NCBI RefSeq assembly: GCF_000264905.1
Contig: NW_006763137.1
Location: forward strand, 484,237-548,236
Direction of reading: 5' to 3'
DNA: 64,000 bases
From: Stereum hirsutum FP-91666 SS1
Taxonomy: Eukaryota > Basidiomycota > Agaricomycetes > Russulales > Stereaceae
The translations under genes were made by a program, and so were the position numbers. Position 1 is the stretch's first letter, and every line of letters starts with the position of its first letter. The notes beneath the pieces were generated by a model, which saw only the letters and a program-made list of their open reading frames with translations, was not told the DNA's origin and did not search any database. Below are positions 11,080 to 24,000 of this stretch, piece by piece.

Positions 11080-12850
11080 ACGAAAAAGGGTATTATCTGC
11101 GGTGACATTGTCGTTATGAACTACGGCGTTGACTAAGAACGTGTGAGTGTTTTGTCAAAGCGTTCCATGCATCTTGATGACCGCGTAACGTTTCATGCAG
11201 CAGGAGTAATCGATCAGTACGACGAGTAACTCCCAAAAACGCAGGCTTTGACTACTTGGAGCCTATATCACCGAATACTCATGATTAGTGACGACACACC
11301 ACATCGTTGGCCGGCGTATCATGGAGGCTGACGCATAGCGTTGCGCGACCTCCATTCGGGCTAGTAAGAAGGTGGGTCGCCCTCCTACGTTACTCTCTTA
11401 TGGATTCATCTCCTGCTGAAACGTATCCACTAGCTGTAGGTCCTGTGGACATGGCTGAAAACTGACCGCAATTCGGTGCATTGTTAGTGGTAACCGTGAC
11501 GCTGGCTTCATGAGTTCAGGTCGACGGCTCAGAGCACTCTCGAAACACCCTTCAAGGAGATTTTTCACCTTGCTACTGAGTTGTGTGTGGCAGTGACCTC
11601 TTCGAAGTGTTTTTTCTGCCTCTGCATGTGTATTATCTAACATAGCTCACAGTATGACGCTGAGACCTATAATATTCTCTGCTCAAACTCGGAGACGCCG
11701 CTGCGCAGGACCGGGACTGTGACCTCACTGACACCCTTCCCGTAGTTGCGTAGACGTGATATTTTCTGGAGCCAGAGGAAATAGGTGGTCAAAAATCTCA
11801 CGAGCTCTAGATGTATGTCATCGATCTCTCGACGGGTTCTCCTCGGGTTAGATGGTCCATACCGTCATTATTATGTGACAATTTGGTACACGGTGTGGAC
11901 CACGTCGGCATGGTTTTCAGTAAGTATCTCCTTCTGTATGACACCAAGTTGGACAATGTCCGTCGACCTCGGATGTACAGTAAGCCCCCTTTTTAGGCGA
12001 TCTTGCTTCAATACAACGAGTACTGATGATTCGCAGTGTGTCTTTGCGCCCATAGGACTGCCTTTCGGTCACGCGACTGCAAAAGGAGATTGCGGGTAGA
12101 GCTGATCGGATATAGCGTCACCATCAACTAGAGATGCTGTTCCTGGACATCTCATGGACCGCGCTGCGTTTGAGGGCCGATGGGCAGGATTATCTATAAC
12201 TTTTACTCCGTAGCTGCTTTGGTCCATTGTCCAGGGGCCATGTGCGTCGTGTCATTGCCTTCACGGAGCTTAAATGTGCTCCGTAGAGGGGAGAGCTCCA
12301 AGGATTAAGGACGTTGTTCTCTAAACATAAATCAGACTTACGTCTTGCTAGTCGTGTCGCCGGTCACCTCTATTGAAGGAGAACGCAACTCCATGGTCTT
12401 ATTGCCGTTAATTTCTCCATGTATACTCAGAAATGCCGCGGACACCAGTGGAACCTCACACAGGCCGGGTGCAGAATCATAACACACAGGTGCGTTTCTT
12501 TTTTTCACCAAGTTCTGTGCTTTGCGTTGTATGAACTCTTTGTTCCACCTTCAGTGACGCACGCTTACGGAATGACCACCCTTGGCCGTTCACTGTCGCA
12601 GACAGTGAAGCCAGTGCTCCTCCGCACGCGACCTTCGATTTAGCCCATGACTCGTGGTTCCGGCAATGAGACAAGCTCAACTCCCAGGTGTTGCTGAGCC
12701 TAATTCTGCTCATCCCGGACCATGTGTCCCAAAGCCCAGGGTCCGGAACAGAGGACGTCGAAGATCTTCCATCCCCAAGGACCACCGTGATGCGCATGGT
12801 ACAGTGGGCCGATGGAGCAGGTCCATGAGCTGGATGACCGAAGGTTGTTT
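11080..12850 (+). pseudogene. Probable relic of an F-box/propeller-like gene
   Basis: Several separated coding-like fragments on the plus strand resemble the C-terminal repeat region of the large agaricomycete F-box-type family: GIICGDIVVMNYGVD near 11100, MYVIDLSTGSPRVRWSIP at 11811, SKYLLLYDTKLDNV near 11917, FDLAHDSWFR near 12634, and SPRTTVMRMVQWADGAG just before 12826. The frame from 12541 to 12828 is open except for one TGA at 12667-12669 directly after WFRQ. The fragments cannot be joined by normal introns into one frame. The family call is from pattern memory only. An intact gene with poorly placed introns is the alternative. Confidence 0.3.
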
Positions 12851-14108
12851 CAAGTTAAGTTACTGACAGGTTTACTGCAGTTGCGTCGCATGTTCGCAAC
12901 GGCCGTCGAGCTGCGAAGTTCTGGACCAGACGCACTGTGGATTTGAGGGACATCGTACGCATGTTGTGCACGATGATCGGGCTCATACTCCCGCAGATTA
13001 CTGCCAAGGACTTGCTCCATGCATACTGACATGACAGAATATGGACCTGAAGCACAAGTGCGACGTACGAACTTCCCATCCATGTCTCATTGTAGTTGAC
13101 CCCGCCAATATTAATGTGGCACACCGGCCATAGTCACCCCGTGTAGGTACAAGATCCAACTAACTGAAGATGCACACATCCAAACCCAATCCCCGTCCAG
13201 CACCGTCTCCGTTCTTGATTCTGCCACTGGGATGATGGATCTCCCTCCGTAACAATTTTGTCCTGCGTAACGATTTTGTCGATCTGAAACATGTATCATA
13301 GCGTATCATTGATCATGACACAAAGTGTCTGCGAACATTGTTGACGCATTTGGATGCCCGGCCATAGCTCATAGGATCCGTCCAAATATGGTTCATAGCA
13401 GCTAATGATAATCGACCGGCAGGGTTCAGCAAGGCAGACGAATAACGGAGAGGTAACGGAGATTATAAGAACATCGGATAGACACGTAAATGGACGACGG
13501 CGACGGGCAATAAGTTGAACTATAGAATATGTAAGACATACACCGGCGCGTTGGCGTGCTTATAACTTTACAAGAAACAGACGATCCAGCACTGACAAGC
13601 GCCCGAGCGCTCAAAGAAGCTCACCAAGCAAGCTATATAGATCCCCGAGCTTGAATACTCTTCGGCGAACATACTGCACAACCCGATGCGGGATCAAGGT
13701 CACACCATGGAGACATGTCAGCCAACGGTCGAAGCGTTCACCAAGCAAGAAGATCGAAGCCCGAGCTTATCCTTGACTGTTCTACGCGAATCTGGCTAAT
13801 TCTGGATAGACTCTACCTCTGCCCGAGGACTCGTAAGACTCAACCTACCGAACCGACCACATAGCCTCGAGAAGCAGCGCATTGGAAGATCCGTGACAGC
13901 ATTGCGTGCCATACGCGGTTGTAAGAGCAAACCACAACAAACTCGCATCTTGATCTCCAAAATTCAACATTGATTCGCAACGTTCTATGCTTTACAAACA
14001 ACAAGCGTGGATCCTAGAATATATTTAAGTTGTTACATCAAAATTCCAAATATTTTTTGACGCAGGGTGTGCGCCGATGGAAGCAACTTCGACGTGCGCA
14101 GGCAAAAC
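12851..14108. other. Gene-free region downstream of argininosuccinate synthase
   Basis: About 1.25 kb with only short scattered frames. Two imperfect copies of a short motif (CACCAAGCAAG followed within about 30 bp by CCCGAGCTT) occur near 13620 and 13740. The part next to 14109 is the 3' UTR of the arginine gene. No gene is supported. Confidence 0.45.
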
Positions 14109-16810
14109 TTAAACACGAGCGCCGTAGACGTCTTTGGGCTCGACACCAGTCAGGCCCTTGCGAGCATTGGCTTGGGCCCACCTAGACATCGATGCAAACG
14201 AGACATGAGTAAAGTTCGAAAAGAACGAGCCAGAGGATGCAAGGTGACAATGAGCAGGGAGAGAGAACGCACTTTTTGATCCTGATGGACTCAATGGCGA
14301 TGAAGCCAGTAGTGTCGGTGGGCTCGAAGCCACCCATCTCATCCATCGAAGATTGCTTCTCATCGTAGAGACCCTACAAAGCACGACACGGAAGCGAATG
14401 GAAGTCAGCACCACATAACGAGCAACCCCAGAGGAAGAAGTAATGGAGGGGAACGCGTACCTCATCCGACGACCTCCCCTCAATGACCACATTACCCTTG
14501 ACCAAAGCCAGCCTAACAACCCCATTCACAGTCCTCTGACTGGCTGGAATCGCACTAACCACGAACTCCCTCTCCGGCGTGAAGAAATGCCCATTATACA
14601 AGATCCTGCTCAACTCGACTGTGACGAACTGATCCCTCAGCGCCCTAACATTCCTGTCGAGCGTCAATCCCTCGAGATCGACATGCGCGGCACGAAGGAT
14701 GGTAGCACCCGGCGATTCGTAGCATCCACGGGACTTAACACCGATGAACCTGTTCTCGACGATATCGATACGTCCGATCCCGTGTTTCCTTCCCAGCGCA
14801 TTGAGCGCGAGGAAGATCTCGACAGAGTCAGTATACTCCTTTCCGCCCTCGACGGAGAGCTTCGTGGGCAAGCCGGCCTTGAAGGCGATGGAGATGCGTT
14901 CGGGAGTGGAGGGCGCGTCGGCGATGGAGGTGGTCAACTTCCACATATCGGCGGGAGGGGTGGTGTCGGGGTCTTCGAGGATGCCGGCTTCGTAGGAGAT
15001 ATGGAAGAGGTTTTCGTCCGTTGACCAGGGCTTGGCGGCGGTTTGCTGGACGGGGATGGAGTGTTGGGCAGCGTAGGTGAGGAGGGCTTGACGGCCGGGG
15101 AAGCGGTTGTAGAATTCTGTATTGCAAGAGCAGATGTATGTCAGTGTCCAGGTCTTAAGGGAGAACGTGCGACCTGATTTAGAAGAAGAAAGAGTATGAA
15201 CGTACCGGGAAGACGCCATGGGGCAACGACTTTGATGTCGGGCTTGAGGCCGTAGAAGGCGAGCTCGAACCGGACTTGGTCGTTACCCTTACCAGTGCAA
15301 CCGTGCGAGACGAAGCTGGATGGATGATGAAAATGGGTCAGTTTACTCTGCGCCGAGTAATGGTTTAAAGAATCGGGGCCGTGTAGGGTGTGAGTATATT
15401 CGTGAGGGTTTTGGGAAGGGTGGGTGGCGTCGGGAGTTGCGCCACACGAAAGTAACATGCGATATACGCGCCCCACCCTTGCGAAAAGCTTTTTTCTCGA
15501 CCGACAGGAAGAAGAGGGATATGCAGAACGAAACAGGAGAAGAAATAGAGAAGAGAGGACAAGATTTGAAAAGGTGACTCACTCGCAACCTTCACGGTCG
15601 GCCACGGCAATCATACCACGGGCAATAACGGGACGAGCAAGAGAAGTTCCAAGAAGGTAAACGTTCTGCAAAATTGATCCGAAGAGTCAGTAACGGTAAA
15701 TCGAAGTTCGAAAACGAGAGACGTGAGAATGCAGGAGAAGGGCCCTTTGACGAAGTGTTATGGCATTAAGGCTGAATTGTAGTGAAAACCTGAAAGCCGG
15801 TAATTCATAGCGAAGCCAACCCAATGCTATCCTGGTGGTGAAGACAACATAAAGCCCGAGCTCTGCCAGGGTTTTTCTGCTTGCGCGTGTGACGAGATTT
15901 TACGCCACAACAAAAACGAAAGCAAGGCAGAGCGTGATCGACGCTTCCATCTGATGGTATAGACGAAAGGGAGGTCATGCGAAATATAGAGACCAGTCCA
16001 CATGAACAACTGCCTGGGGAAGCCGATGTTTGAGGACGTAAGTCGTAAGTGGCGACATGGCATGACAGCCTGACGCCAGTCGGGTGACATCTTAGACTTG
16101 CGATGAGGACGGATGGAAGGTCATGTCTCACGAGGAGTAACAGGTTCGCCTCGCATCAGAGAGTTCGATGCCGTAGACAAGGGACCTCCTATCAAAGACA
16201 TTGGTGAAGAACCCCTGTCATGCACTCTGCAGTGAGAGTATTACGGCCAAAGCAATCTGCCGTATTGTGTGACATGGACAATACATAGCAGAACCGGGAG
16301 CAAGAGAAAAAGAAGTAGGATGAAGAGGCACATACCTCGTAAATAGCGTTGGCCTGAATAGCGGGGTAGATGAGCTCGGTGATGAACTCACGCCTGAGAT
16401 CCTATAATATTCATCAGTATTTAGTCCTAAATCGAATACTGCATTTTGAGCATACCTCGAGGAAGAATTTCTTCGCGCCAACGAGGAGAGCTTTTTTCTC
16501 AGCAGCCACAAAGTCCTATAGGCCATGCCGATGAATGAATGCTCGGAAGGGTAGCCTTGTAGGAATACGAAACGAACCTCCTCCTGGCCGACATCAGCCA
16601 TGAAGGCATAGACCTCATATCCTTCCTCAATCAACCAGGCAAGGATACAAGAAGTATCTATAATCCCGCACACACGCATTCAGTTTGTGCATTAGCATCC
16701 CGCTCTCAACAAGAAAACTAAAGCAGCAAGTCGACATCCACAGCCAAATCGCAAGACTCACCAAGACCTCCAGAGTAAGCAAGCAAGACGCGGCCCTTAG
16801 ACTCAGGCAT
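14109..16810 (-). CDS. ARG1: Argininosuccinate synthase
   Basis: Joins citrulline and aspartate with ATP to argininosuccinate, the penultimate step of arginine synthesis. From the ATG at 16810 the first exon codes [17 protein letters not shown], the PP-loop (SGGLDTS) that binds ATP. Following exons give [19 protein letters not shown], then [19 protein letters not shown] (ATP/aspartate site), [18 protein letters not shown] and [20 protein letters not shown]. The last short exon ends in [19 protein letters not shown] and a TAA at 14109-14111. All landmarks are in family order and nothing is missing. Introns are mostly short, with one long one near 15700-16330. The gene is divergent from the RING-finger gene at 17200, with a 389-bp shared upstream region. 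Confidence 0.95.
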
Positions 16811-17199
16811 GTTGAGCAGTTAGATGAAGAGGTGAAGGAAAGGATAGGAGGGGATGATGGACGCAGGAAGCAAGCAGGCAAGGCAGCGGCGAACGAGTCA
16901 AAATTCAGTTTCACATAGAGGATTACCCAAAACGGACGGTGAGCCGCATAATTGCACCGTGCGAATGATTGCTGGGTTCGGCCGGAGCTGGTCCGAACAA
17001 GTTGCGCGGCTCTGTTTGTGTTCTCGCCTGCTCTCGACGACGACCTCCACGACGCAAATAATTGGTGCGTTTTTTGATGGGTGTTCTCGATGTGCGAGAT
17101 ATACTGTCACAACTCATGGAAAGCGTGTTCAAGACAATAAACTGATCAATAATACTCACAGACGCAGGCTCCCATACATAATACCCGTCCTTTGTTGTC
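16811..17199. promoter_or_regulatory. Shared divergent promoter region of ARG1 and the RING-finger gene
   Basis: 389 bp between two start codons on opposite strands. At 16895-16900 there is GAGTCA, which on the minus strand reads TGACTCG, one base from the TGACTCA site of the Gcn4/Cpc1 general amino-acid control factor. That would fit an arginine gene, but a single near-match is weak evidence. Confidence 0.35.
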
Positions 17200-20100
17200 A
17201 TGGACCGCCAGCCTCGCCGAAACCGCGACAAAGGCAAGGAACGAGACATAAATTCTGCGGCAATACTCGATCGTTCTACTGGCACCAGTGCCAAACATCG
17301 TAAATCCCGCTCACCCATCGCCAACCGGCGGGACGCAATGGCCCTCTCTTTCGGCTCAATAGACGACGACACGCTCCCATCTCATCCATCTCAGTCCCAA
17401 ACCCAACCCACACCATCGAACAGCCATATCATCCACAAAAAGAAGAAACACCATCCCCCATCTTCATATTCGAACGCGAACGCTATCGCAGGTCCTAGCT
17501 CAGGTCCACGTGGGTTCGGCATGCAGCCAAGTACAGGTTTCCTCGGCTTCGGCGCTGATGATTCAACCATGGCGACGCCTACGCCCGCTGCCCCACCTCG
17601 TCTGAGGCATAAGAAACCCTTGCCAGACTTCAGTCTCAATCCTTCGAACGGCGCTGGTCCCAGTACGCCCATTGGCTCGAGGGGCGTTCACTTGAGGAAG
17701 AAGGATAAGTCGTCACGATCCTTCGCGCAGGCGAAGGTTTCTCAGAATGGCGTGAATGCGAACGGAGGTGGCAACGACGGGATGGCAGATCCTGACTGGT
17801 TCACGATGAATGAGGAGGAGGAGAACGGTGCGGGCACGGCAACGGGCACGGAGTCGGTCTATGATGGCATGACTTCATCGAATGGTGTCGTCGGTGTCAA
17901 TTCAGAGTTGAAGAAGCTGAAGAAGGAGATGGAGAGCCTGAGGAGGGTGCGTACTCTCATGTCCATTTTCTTGTCGCAGCGGTGCTGATCGTATCTTTGA
18001 ATGGTTTAGCAAGCTGCGAGTAACGCAAGGGCTGCGAATGAACAATCAAAGGTGCGCTTTCCTTCTCAAGTCTTCACTCCCACATTTTCCACTCTGTTTT
18101 CGTTGTGCACCCACCTCTGCGTCCTGTGTATCAATTTCGGGTCTTGTGCCATCTGTCCGATGTGTTTACACGTTGCCCAGTGTTGCCCGCCCTATGTCAT
18201 ACGTTCAAAAGACGCTCTCGTTAACCCATACAATATGACCGCTCTGTCGCGTCGTCTCGTAAATCAATCCTTGCATTGCCAGGAAGCCAAGATGTCTTGA
18301 TCATACCGGTGGCGACATCACGAAGTTTGAGGCAGCAGCGGTGGCGCACTACAGATCAACTACTTGGTGTCTGGCTAATTCGGCCCAGGATCTCCAGCTA
18401 ATCAAAAACATTCTTGAGCCACTCGAGAAAGCCACGGTTTCGACCTGCACGACTGAGCTTCATTCAGCTGGCTCACAGAGCATTTTGAACCATCTCTATG
18501 AAACAAGAGATTACTATGGCGAGATTCACTGCTTTTCTGCCCTCGAAAACTTTTATAACGTATCGTGACGCTGAGTTACATGTAACTGACTTATCGTCCA
18601 TCTCGCAGATCATACAAGAACTCAGAAGAGAGCTGAGCGTAGCCGCAAAGGTCAGTTATAAATACGAACCATACTCGCCTATCTAGCTAAATCCTCGTAA
18701 TTTTGCAGACGAATAAAGACCAAACTGCGCTCATTGAAAAGCTCAAGAAAGAGTCACGCCAAGCCGACGAGGTGAGCTTTCTTTCTTCGTCTCTTCGTCA
18801 CCAACTTCTTCGGTTTGGTTGGGAAATGAACTGATGAACTGGTTTCCCATGCTTAGACTATATCGAACGTCGAAGGAGCTCTCCAATGTCAAATCTGCAT
18901 CGACACGCTCTCCAAGCCATACTCGTACGTGCTGTTTCCTCCTTCCCACCCACTCTTTCGTCCTTTCTCTTAACCATCTCTCAATCCTCACATCTCATAC
19001 TCTTGTGCTAACACCGAATTTTATCTCGCTCTCCGTTCCCCTAGCCTTTCCCCCTGCGGTCATATCCTCTGCCTGCACTGTCTCCAAGACTGGTTCCGCG
19101 CCGCCCCAATCGACCCCTCCGACCAAATGGAAATAGACTCCGAAACCGACGAACCCCTCCCCCTCACCCAACGCCGTAAGACCTGTCCGTGTTGCAGAGC
19201 CAGGGTCAAAGAGAGGCCCGTGAGGAGTTTTGTGGTCAGAGGACTGGTGGAGGTCATCAAGAAGGCGAAGACAGCGAAAGAGGCACAGGCGGCGGCGAGG
19301 GCTGCGGCAAGTGCTGGTGCGGGTGCGGGTGCGGTTGCGAATGTGGTGAGAGGTAGCAGTCCGCCGCCCGAGATGGAGGGTGAGGATCCGTGGGAGGGCA
19401 TATTTGAGGAGCCGTACTCTAGTGAAGAAGAGAGTGGAGATGATGATGATGAGGATGATGAAGACGACGACGAAGATGGGTCTGATATCGAAGAGGATGA
19501 GAATGATATGGAAATGGTGACTTCTGAGGATGATGAACGCGCGATGGGGACGGGAATGGCAGAAGACGACGATGAGGAGGACGATGATGACGATGACGGG
19601 GCGGAAATGACGGATGGTGCGAATATGGACGAAAGCGGGACTGGGAGGAGGGTGACGGTGTTCGAATGGTTGGCCTCGCGTGCTGGCAGAGGTAGAGGTA
19701 ACCTCAACGGAAATGCGAACGAAAATGCCAATGCCAGTGCAGATCAGGGCGAAAGTGACGAGGAGGATGGGGCTTCAGTTTATGTCTCTGGTTCAGAGGG
19801 CGCTGCCGCCGTCGGTTCCGACGAGCACGAGCACACCGGGTCCGAAATGGACGATGGAGAAGGACAAAATCAAGACGACGACGATTCCGACGACGATTCG
19901 TCTATATATTCGAATTCTTCAGATGAAGATTACCCCGGTCCTTGGATCTCACCAAGTTGGGAACCCCCGCTCCACCACCCTTCGTCCACTCTCATAACCT
20001 CCCAGCTCCCACATTCTCATGCCCACCCACACTCGCCCCACCTCACCCAACAAATTCAACTCTTATCCCGTGGCGTAACGAACGAGATGTTGCGTCTATA

Positions 20101-20521
20101 TCCCGGCCGATGGAGATACACTCATGAAGAAGGTATCGTGATGCGAGAATTCGGAGTCGAAATCTGGCTTGGTTGGAACCTGAGGTTACGAGAGAATGAA
20201 AGTGAAGGTGGAGATGGAGAGGGAAGCGGTGCGGAGAGGTTTTTCAGGCGGATCTGGGAGGAGATGTATGAGGGGAGACCCGAGAGGTGGAGGAGGGAAC
20301 CGATACCGAATCCGCCGACGCCGCCGCTTCATACAGCTTCGCTTGGGAGACGTGGTGGGAGGAGAGGAGGAGCGTTCGGTGGACGGTTATCGGAGGGAGG
20401 AGGAATGGGGCCGGTGACGGAGAGGGTTGTGAGGCTGATTAGGGCGGATAGAGAGGTCGAGTATGAGTCGAGTGATTCGGAGGCGGATTATGGGCAAGAT
20501 CAGGAGGACATGGATCAGTAA
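17200..20521 (+). CDS. RING-finger protein with coiled coil and acidic tail, probable E3 ubiquitin ligase
   Basis: The N-terminal ~250 residues are disordered (Ser, Pro, Gly, basic). They are followed by charged helices split over small exons (SELKKLKKEMESLRR, IIQELRRELSVAAK, ALIEKLKKESRQADE) that look like a coiled coil. The RING domain lies across 18890-19210: CQICIDTL, then SPCGHILCLHCLQDWF, then CPCCRARV, a complete C3HC4 set. After it comes a very acidic stretch (runs of D/E at about 19437-19620) and a C-terminal part with YPGRWRYTHEEGIVMREFGV. The likely role is ubiquitin ligation on a nuclear or chromatin target, inferred only from the RING and acidic region. Exons between 18000 and 18600 are uncertain. 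The stop is at 20519-20521. Convergent with DOA10. Confidence 0.8.
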
Positions 20522-21052
20522 AGAAGATGTCTTGAATAAGGCAGGTATATATCATATTCCTTCTATGCCTAGACGGAGATATCTGTATATTGTGTACTTC
20601 GTCTTGTGTATTCCTTGTATGTATTGGGTTCGAGCCACTCAAGAATACAAGACCGAGGGTGTGAATGGTACGAGGCGGTCCACAAGGAGCATGCAGGATC
20701 ACTAACTTACTCTCGAGGGATGTTGTCTTGACAGTCTGAGACGAGGCACGATGCGAATGCGTGTATATTATACCAGTAATGAGTTGTGTTGTGTGCGTAT
20801 AGAATGCGAAGATTACCACAAACAGATGTAGGGAAATAGATATCAGAAAGTAAGGACGAAGATGACCAAAACATATGCGGGAACTGAGGAGTGAATTGGG
20901 CAGACACGTACGTACGATTGACAAGAATAGTTCGACTATGCAAGAAAGAGCAAGAATAGGATAAAATGGAGGTCAAAACATGTTCCGAATCCTCGAGCTT
21001 AACAGCTGTACCAGACGCAACGAAGCGAACAAAAGTAATTGACACTACTGTT
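20522..21052. other. Convergent intergenic region
   Basis: 531 bp between the stop codons of the RING-finger gene and DOA10. AT-rich, with short frames only. Expected to hold both 3' UTRs. Confidence 0.5.
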
Positions 21053-24000
21053 TTAAGTGGTGTTCCAAACTGGGTCCAAGACATCGTCATACTCCTCGCC
21101 ACCGAACTCTTCCATCGGATGCTCCTCGATCACAACCTCCACCTCTTTCGCCACATTCACCTCTATCGTCCCCACATCTGGACTCATCCCCATTGGCGGG
21201 GCCTCCCTCTCTTCCTCGATCGCAATCCCGCCTGCGCCTTCACCTTCTACCGCGTCTTCCGCTGCTCTGTCTGGATCTACAACCGCATTCGGGACCTCTG
21301 TACTCGGACTAGCAGCAGGACTTGTACTTGAACCAGCGCCCGCGGTGACAGTCGACGTAATCGTATGAGCCCTCATCCTCCCCATCCTCCTCTGCGGATC
21401 CTTCCCATCTCCAGCCCCATTACCTGGCTGAATAACGACCGCATCCGCGATCCCGACCCCTCTCTCTGGCCTTATCAAACCGTTCGCAGCCGCAGCCGCA
21501 GCCGCCCTCTGCGCCCTGATTTTGGCTTGCCTCGTTAAGATATACAGCTCCCGCTCCTTCGCGCTGGACACCTTCTTCTTTGCTTCGTAGTTCTTCAATT
21601 GTAACTCCACGAGGAATTCTTTGTCCCGGATCGATTGTGACCAGGTCTTGAGGAAACCGCCAAGGAACCAGATCATTTGGGAGACACCGACAGCTGTGAA
21701 AATGCTTGGATACACGTGAAGGACTGTATATGCCATAGATCGGAGACAAAGATGAGTTCGGTATTGTCAAAAGACGGCGAAGAGAAAGAAAACGCACGTA
21801 TGAACCTATCGTCCAAGGTGAACTTGAAGGCAAGTTGAACGAGGTAAAGCGTTACGGGAGGAATGACGAGCATGCCAATCAGGCCCGACAAAACGGGAAC
21901 GATGACATCCCTCGTAGCACGCAGGGGATGAGGGTCCATCCATCCATGCTGTCGGATCTATGCAACGCAACGTCGACGCATTGTTAGTATAATTTTCAGG
22001 TGGACACAAGGACGGTGAGCCTAAACTAGGGGATTTGATACTCACCTCCCTCAACCCCGTCGTTAACCTATTCGCCGGCTGCCTTCTCTGCGCCCTTAAT
22101 CCGATCTTGACATACAATATCCCCAACGCCCACATCTGCACCACCTTCACCCTCGGCACTAGCTCTGGTTCCAAGATGAACCTGATCGGGAGCACGACAT
22201 ACACCTCAACGACCATCGCCACCAACACCGGAACCACGACGCCGAGGACCGCCACCATGTAGCTCGTCTTCGCCGCCCATACGAGACTCCGTTTGACGAC
22301 ATAAAGCGGCCAAGCTGCACGGTTGACCGTGACGGGACTGCCAGACGTAGAGGTAGTCCACCTTTGACGTCTTCGTTCCATACGGTCGATGATCTGACCG
22401 ACATAAAGACTCGCCCAAAGTCCATAAAATCCAAGGATGAAAGAGTATCCATCGTGCACCTCCTTATCGACCAATGCACGGAATATTTGGCGGCCGAGGC
22501 TGATAGGCATGGCAACGGTGCCGGCGATGAAGAACGAGCCGACGGTCCAGAGGGCGAGTATGAAGCCTATGACGCGATAGGGAAAGTGTGGCGGGATGTA
22601 GACTACGGTGTAGTCGTCCTTGGGGACTCTCTTCTGCTTGATGGCCTCTGCATTTTGAGCGTCGATTTGTCGTTGAGCTTCTTCGTCGATGGCATCGCCG
22701 TTCATATTAACCTGCGCGGTAACCCTCATATCGCGGGCAATGGCGACATTATCTGTGGCAGGGACGCGGCGGTAGGTTCCGTCGAGGGGTTGTTCGTCAT
22801 CTGCGAGCTTGATGCCAGCATCGCGCCAAGAGAAGGAGCGCCACTGCTTGGGCGTGAACTCCTCCTCTGGATGACGTTCGCCGAACATGTAAGAGCTCAG
22901 ACGGAGCTCAGCACAGAGGAATTTCCAGATGTTGATAGAATGCCGACGGATGAACTTCTTCGGGCGGAAGTACTTCATGGTGTAAGGCAGAATCGTCTGT
23001 AGAAGGATGAGGTCGATCGGGACCTCGGATAATGGCTCCCTATTGTTTGTAAAGCATGAGCCTTCGCCGCGATAGACATGATTGAGATAACATACCGAGG
23101 TCTCCAACGCAGCGGCAGTATACCAGCAGCCCAGAACAGAGCTCCCACTGAACCGACGCCACCCGCAACTACCAACCCATACATCAACGCACTCGCCGAC
23201 AGTTTCTTCAACTGCACCCACGCAGGACGTTCGAGTATGTCGCGAATAGGATGGAAGTTCTGGTCCGAGGGGTCCTTGATGAACCACATCGCGCCCGGAC
23301 GCATGATGGTGCGGCATCCAGCCAGGAGAATCGCGAATTGATACCTAACACGATATTTTCTGTCAGAACAACATCGTAAAGATAATAAGTGACAAAGGAA
23401 CCCACATGAACATTGTCCCTAAAACCCAATGATAGAACGTCGCCGTCAACGGCGCATACTGGAAAAACACCAGACGCGACTGGAGCGTAGCCTCTGGGAA
23501 GAGCCAAATCGAGCACAAGTCGAGGTTGATACCACATCCCAGCGGGAAGATGACCAGCTCGATAATAATGAACACGGCGACCTGCAAACAACAACCAAAA
23601 GGTAAGCCACGGGATAAAAACTGCGTCTGAACTTGAAAGAAGCGGATGGTCGAAACGAACCTTCACAACGAGTAATTGCTGCCTGACCGCACTCCTAACC
23701 GCCCTTCCAGCGTTCCTCACACTCCCCACCGTCAACACATTCAAATAGATCGCCAACGCCAACGCGACGACTGTATACCCAAGACAAACAGCGAAGATCT
23801 TCTCCGCATTTCCGTCTCCGAGCGCGTACTTCGTCCAGGTCTCTTTGAACTCCTCGAAATACTCGACCGACGCCTCTGTTAATTCCTCGGATTTAATCCT
23901 GACTTTTTGACCAAGGAGGGCGAGATAGGGTTCAGCGAAGCGGACGGCAGGATGGTCGGATTCAAGGATATGTTCGATGATCGAGGAGGTGTGAATTTTG

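Noticed and set aside
14443..15024. 193-codon plus-strand open frame
   Set aside because: It is antisense to conserved argininosuccinate synthase exons and has no family resemblance.
19060..19731. 223-codon minus-strand Ser-rich frame
   Set aside because: Mirror of the acidic GAT/GAC/GAG codon runs of the RING-finger gene; poly-Ser is an antisense by-product.
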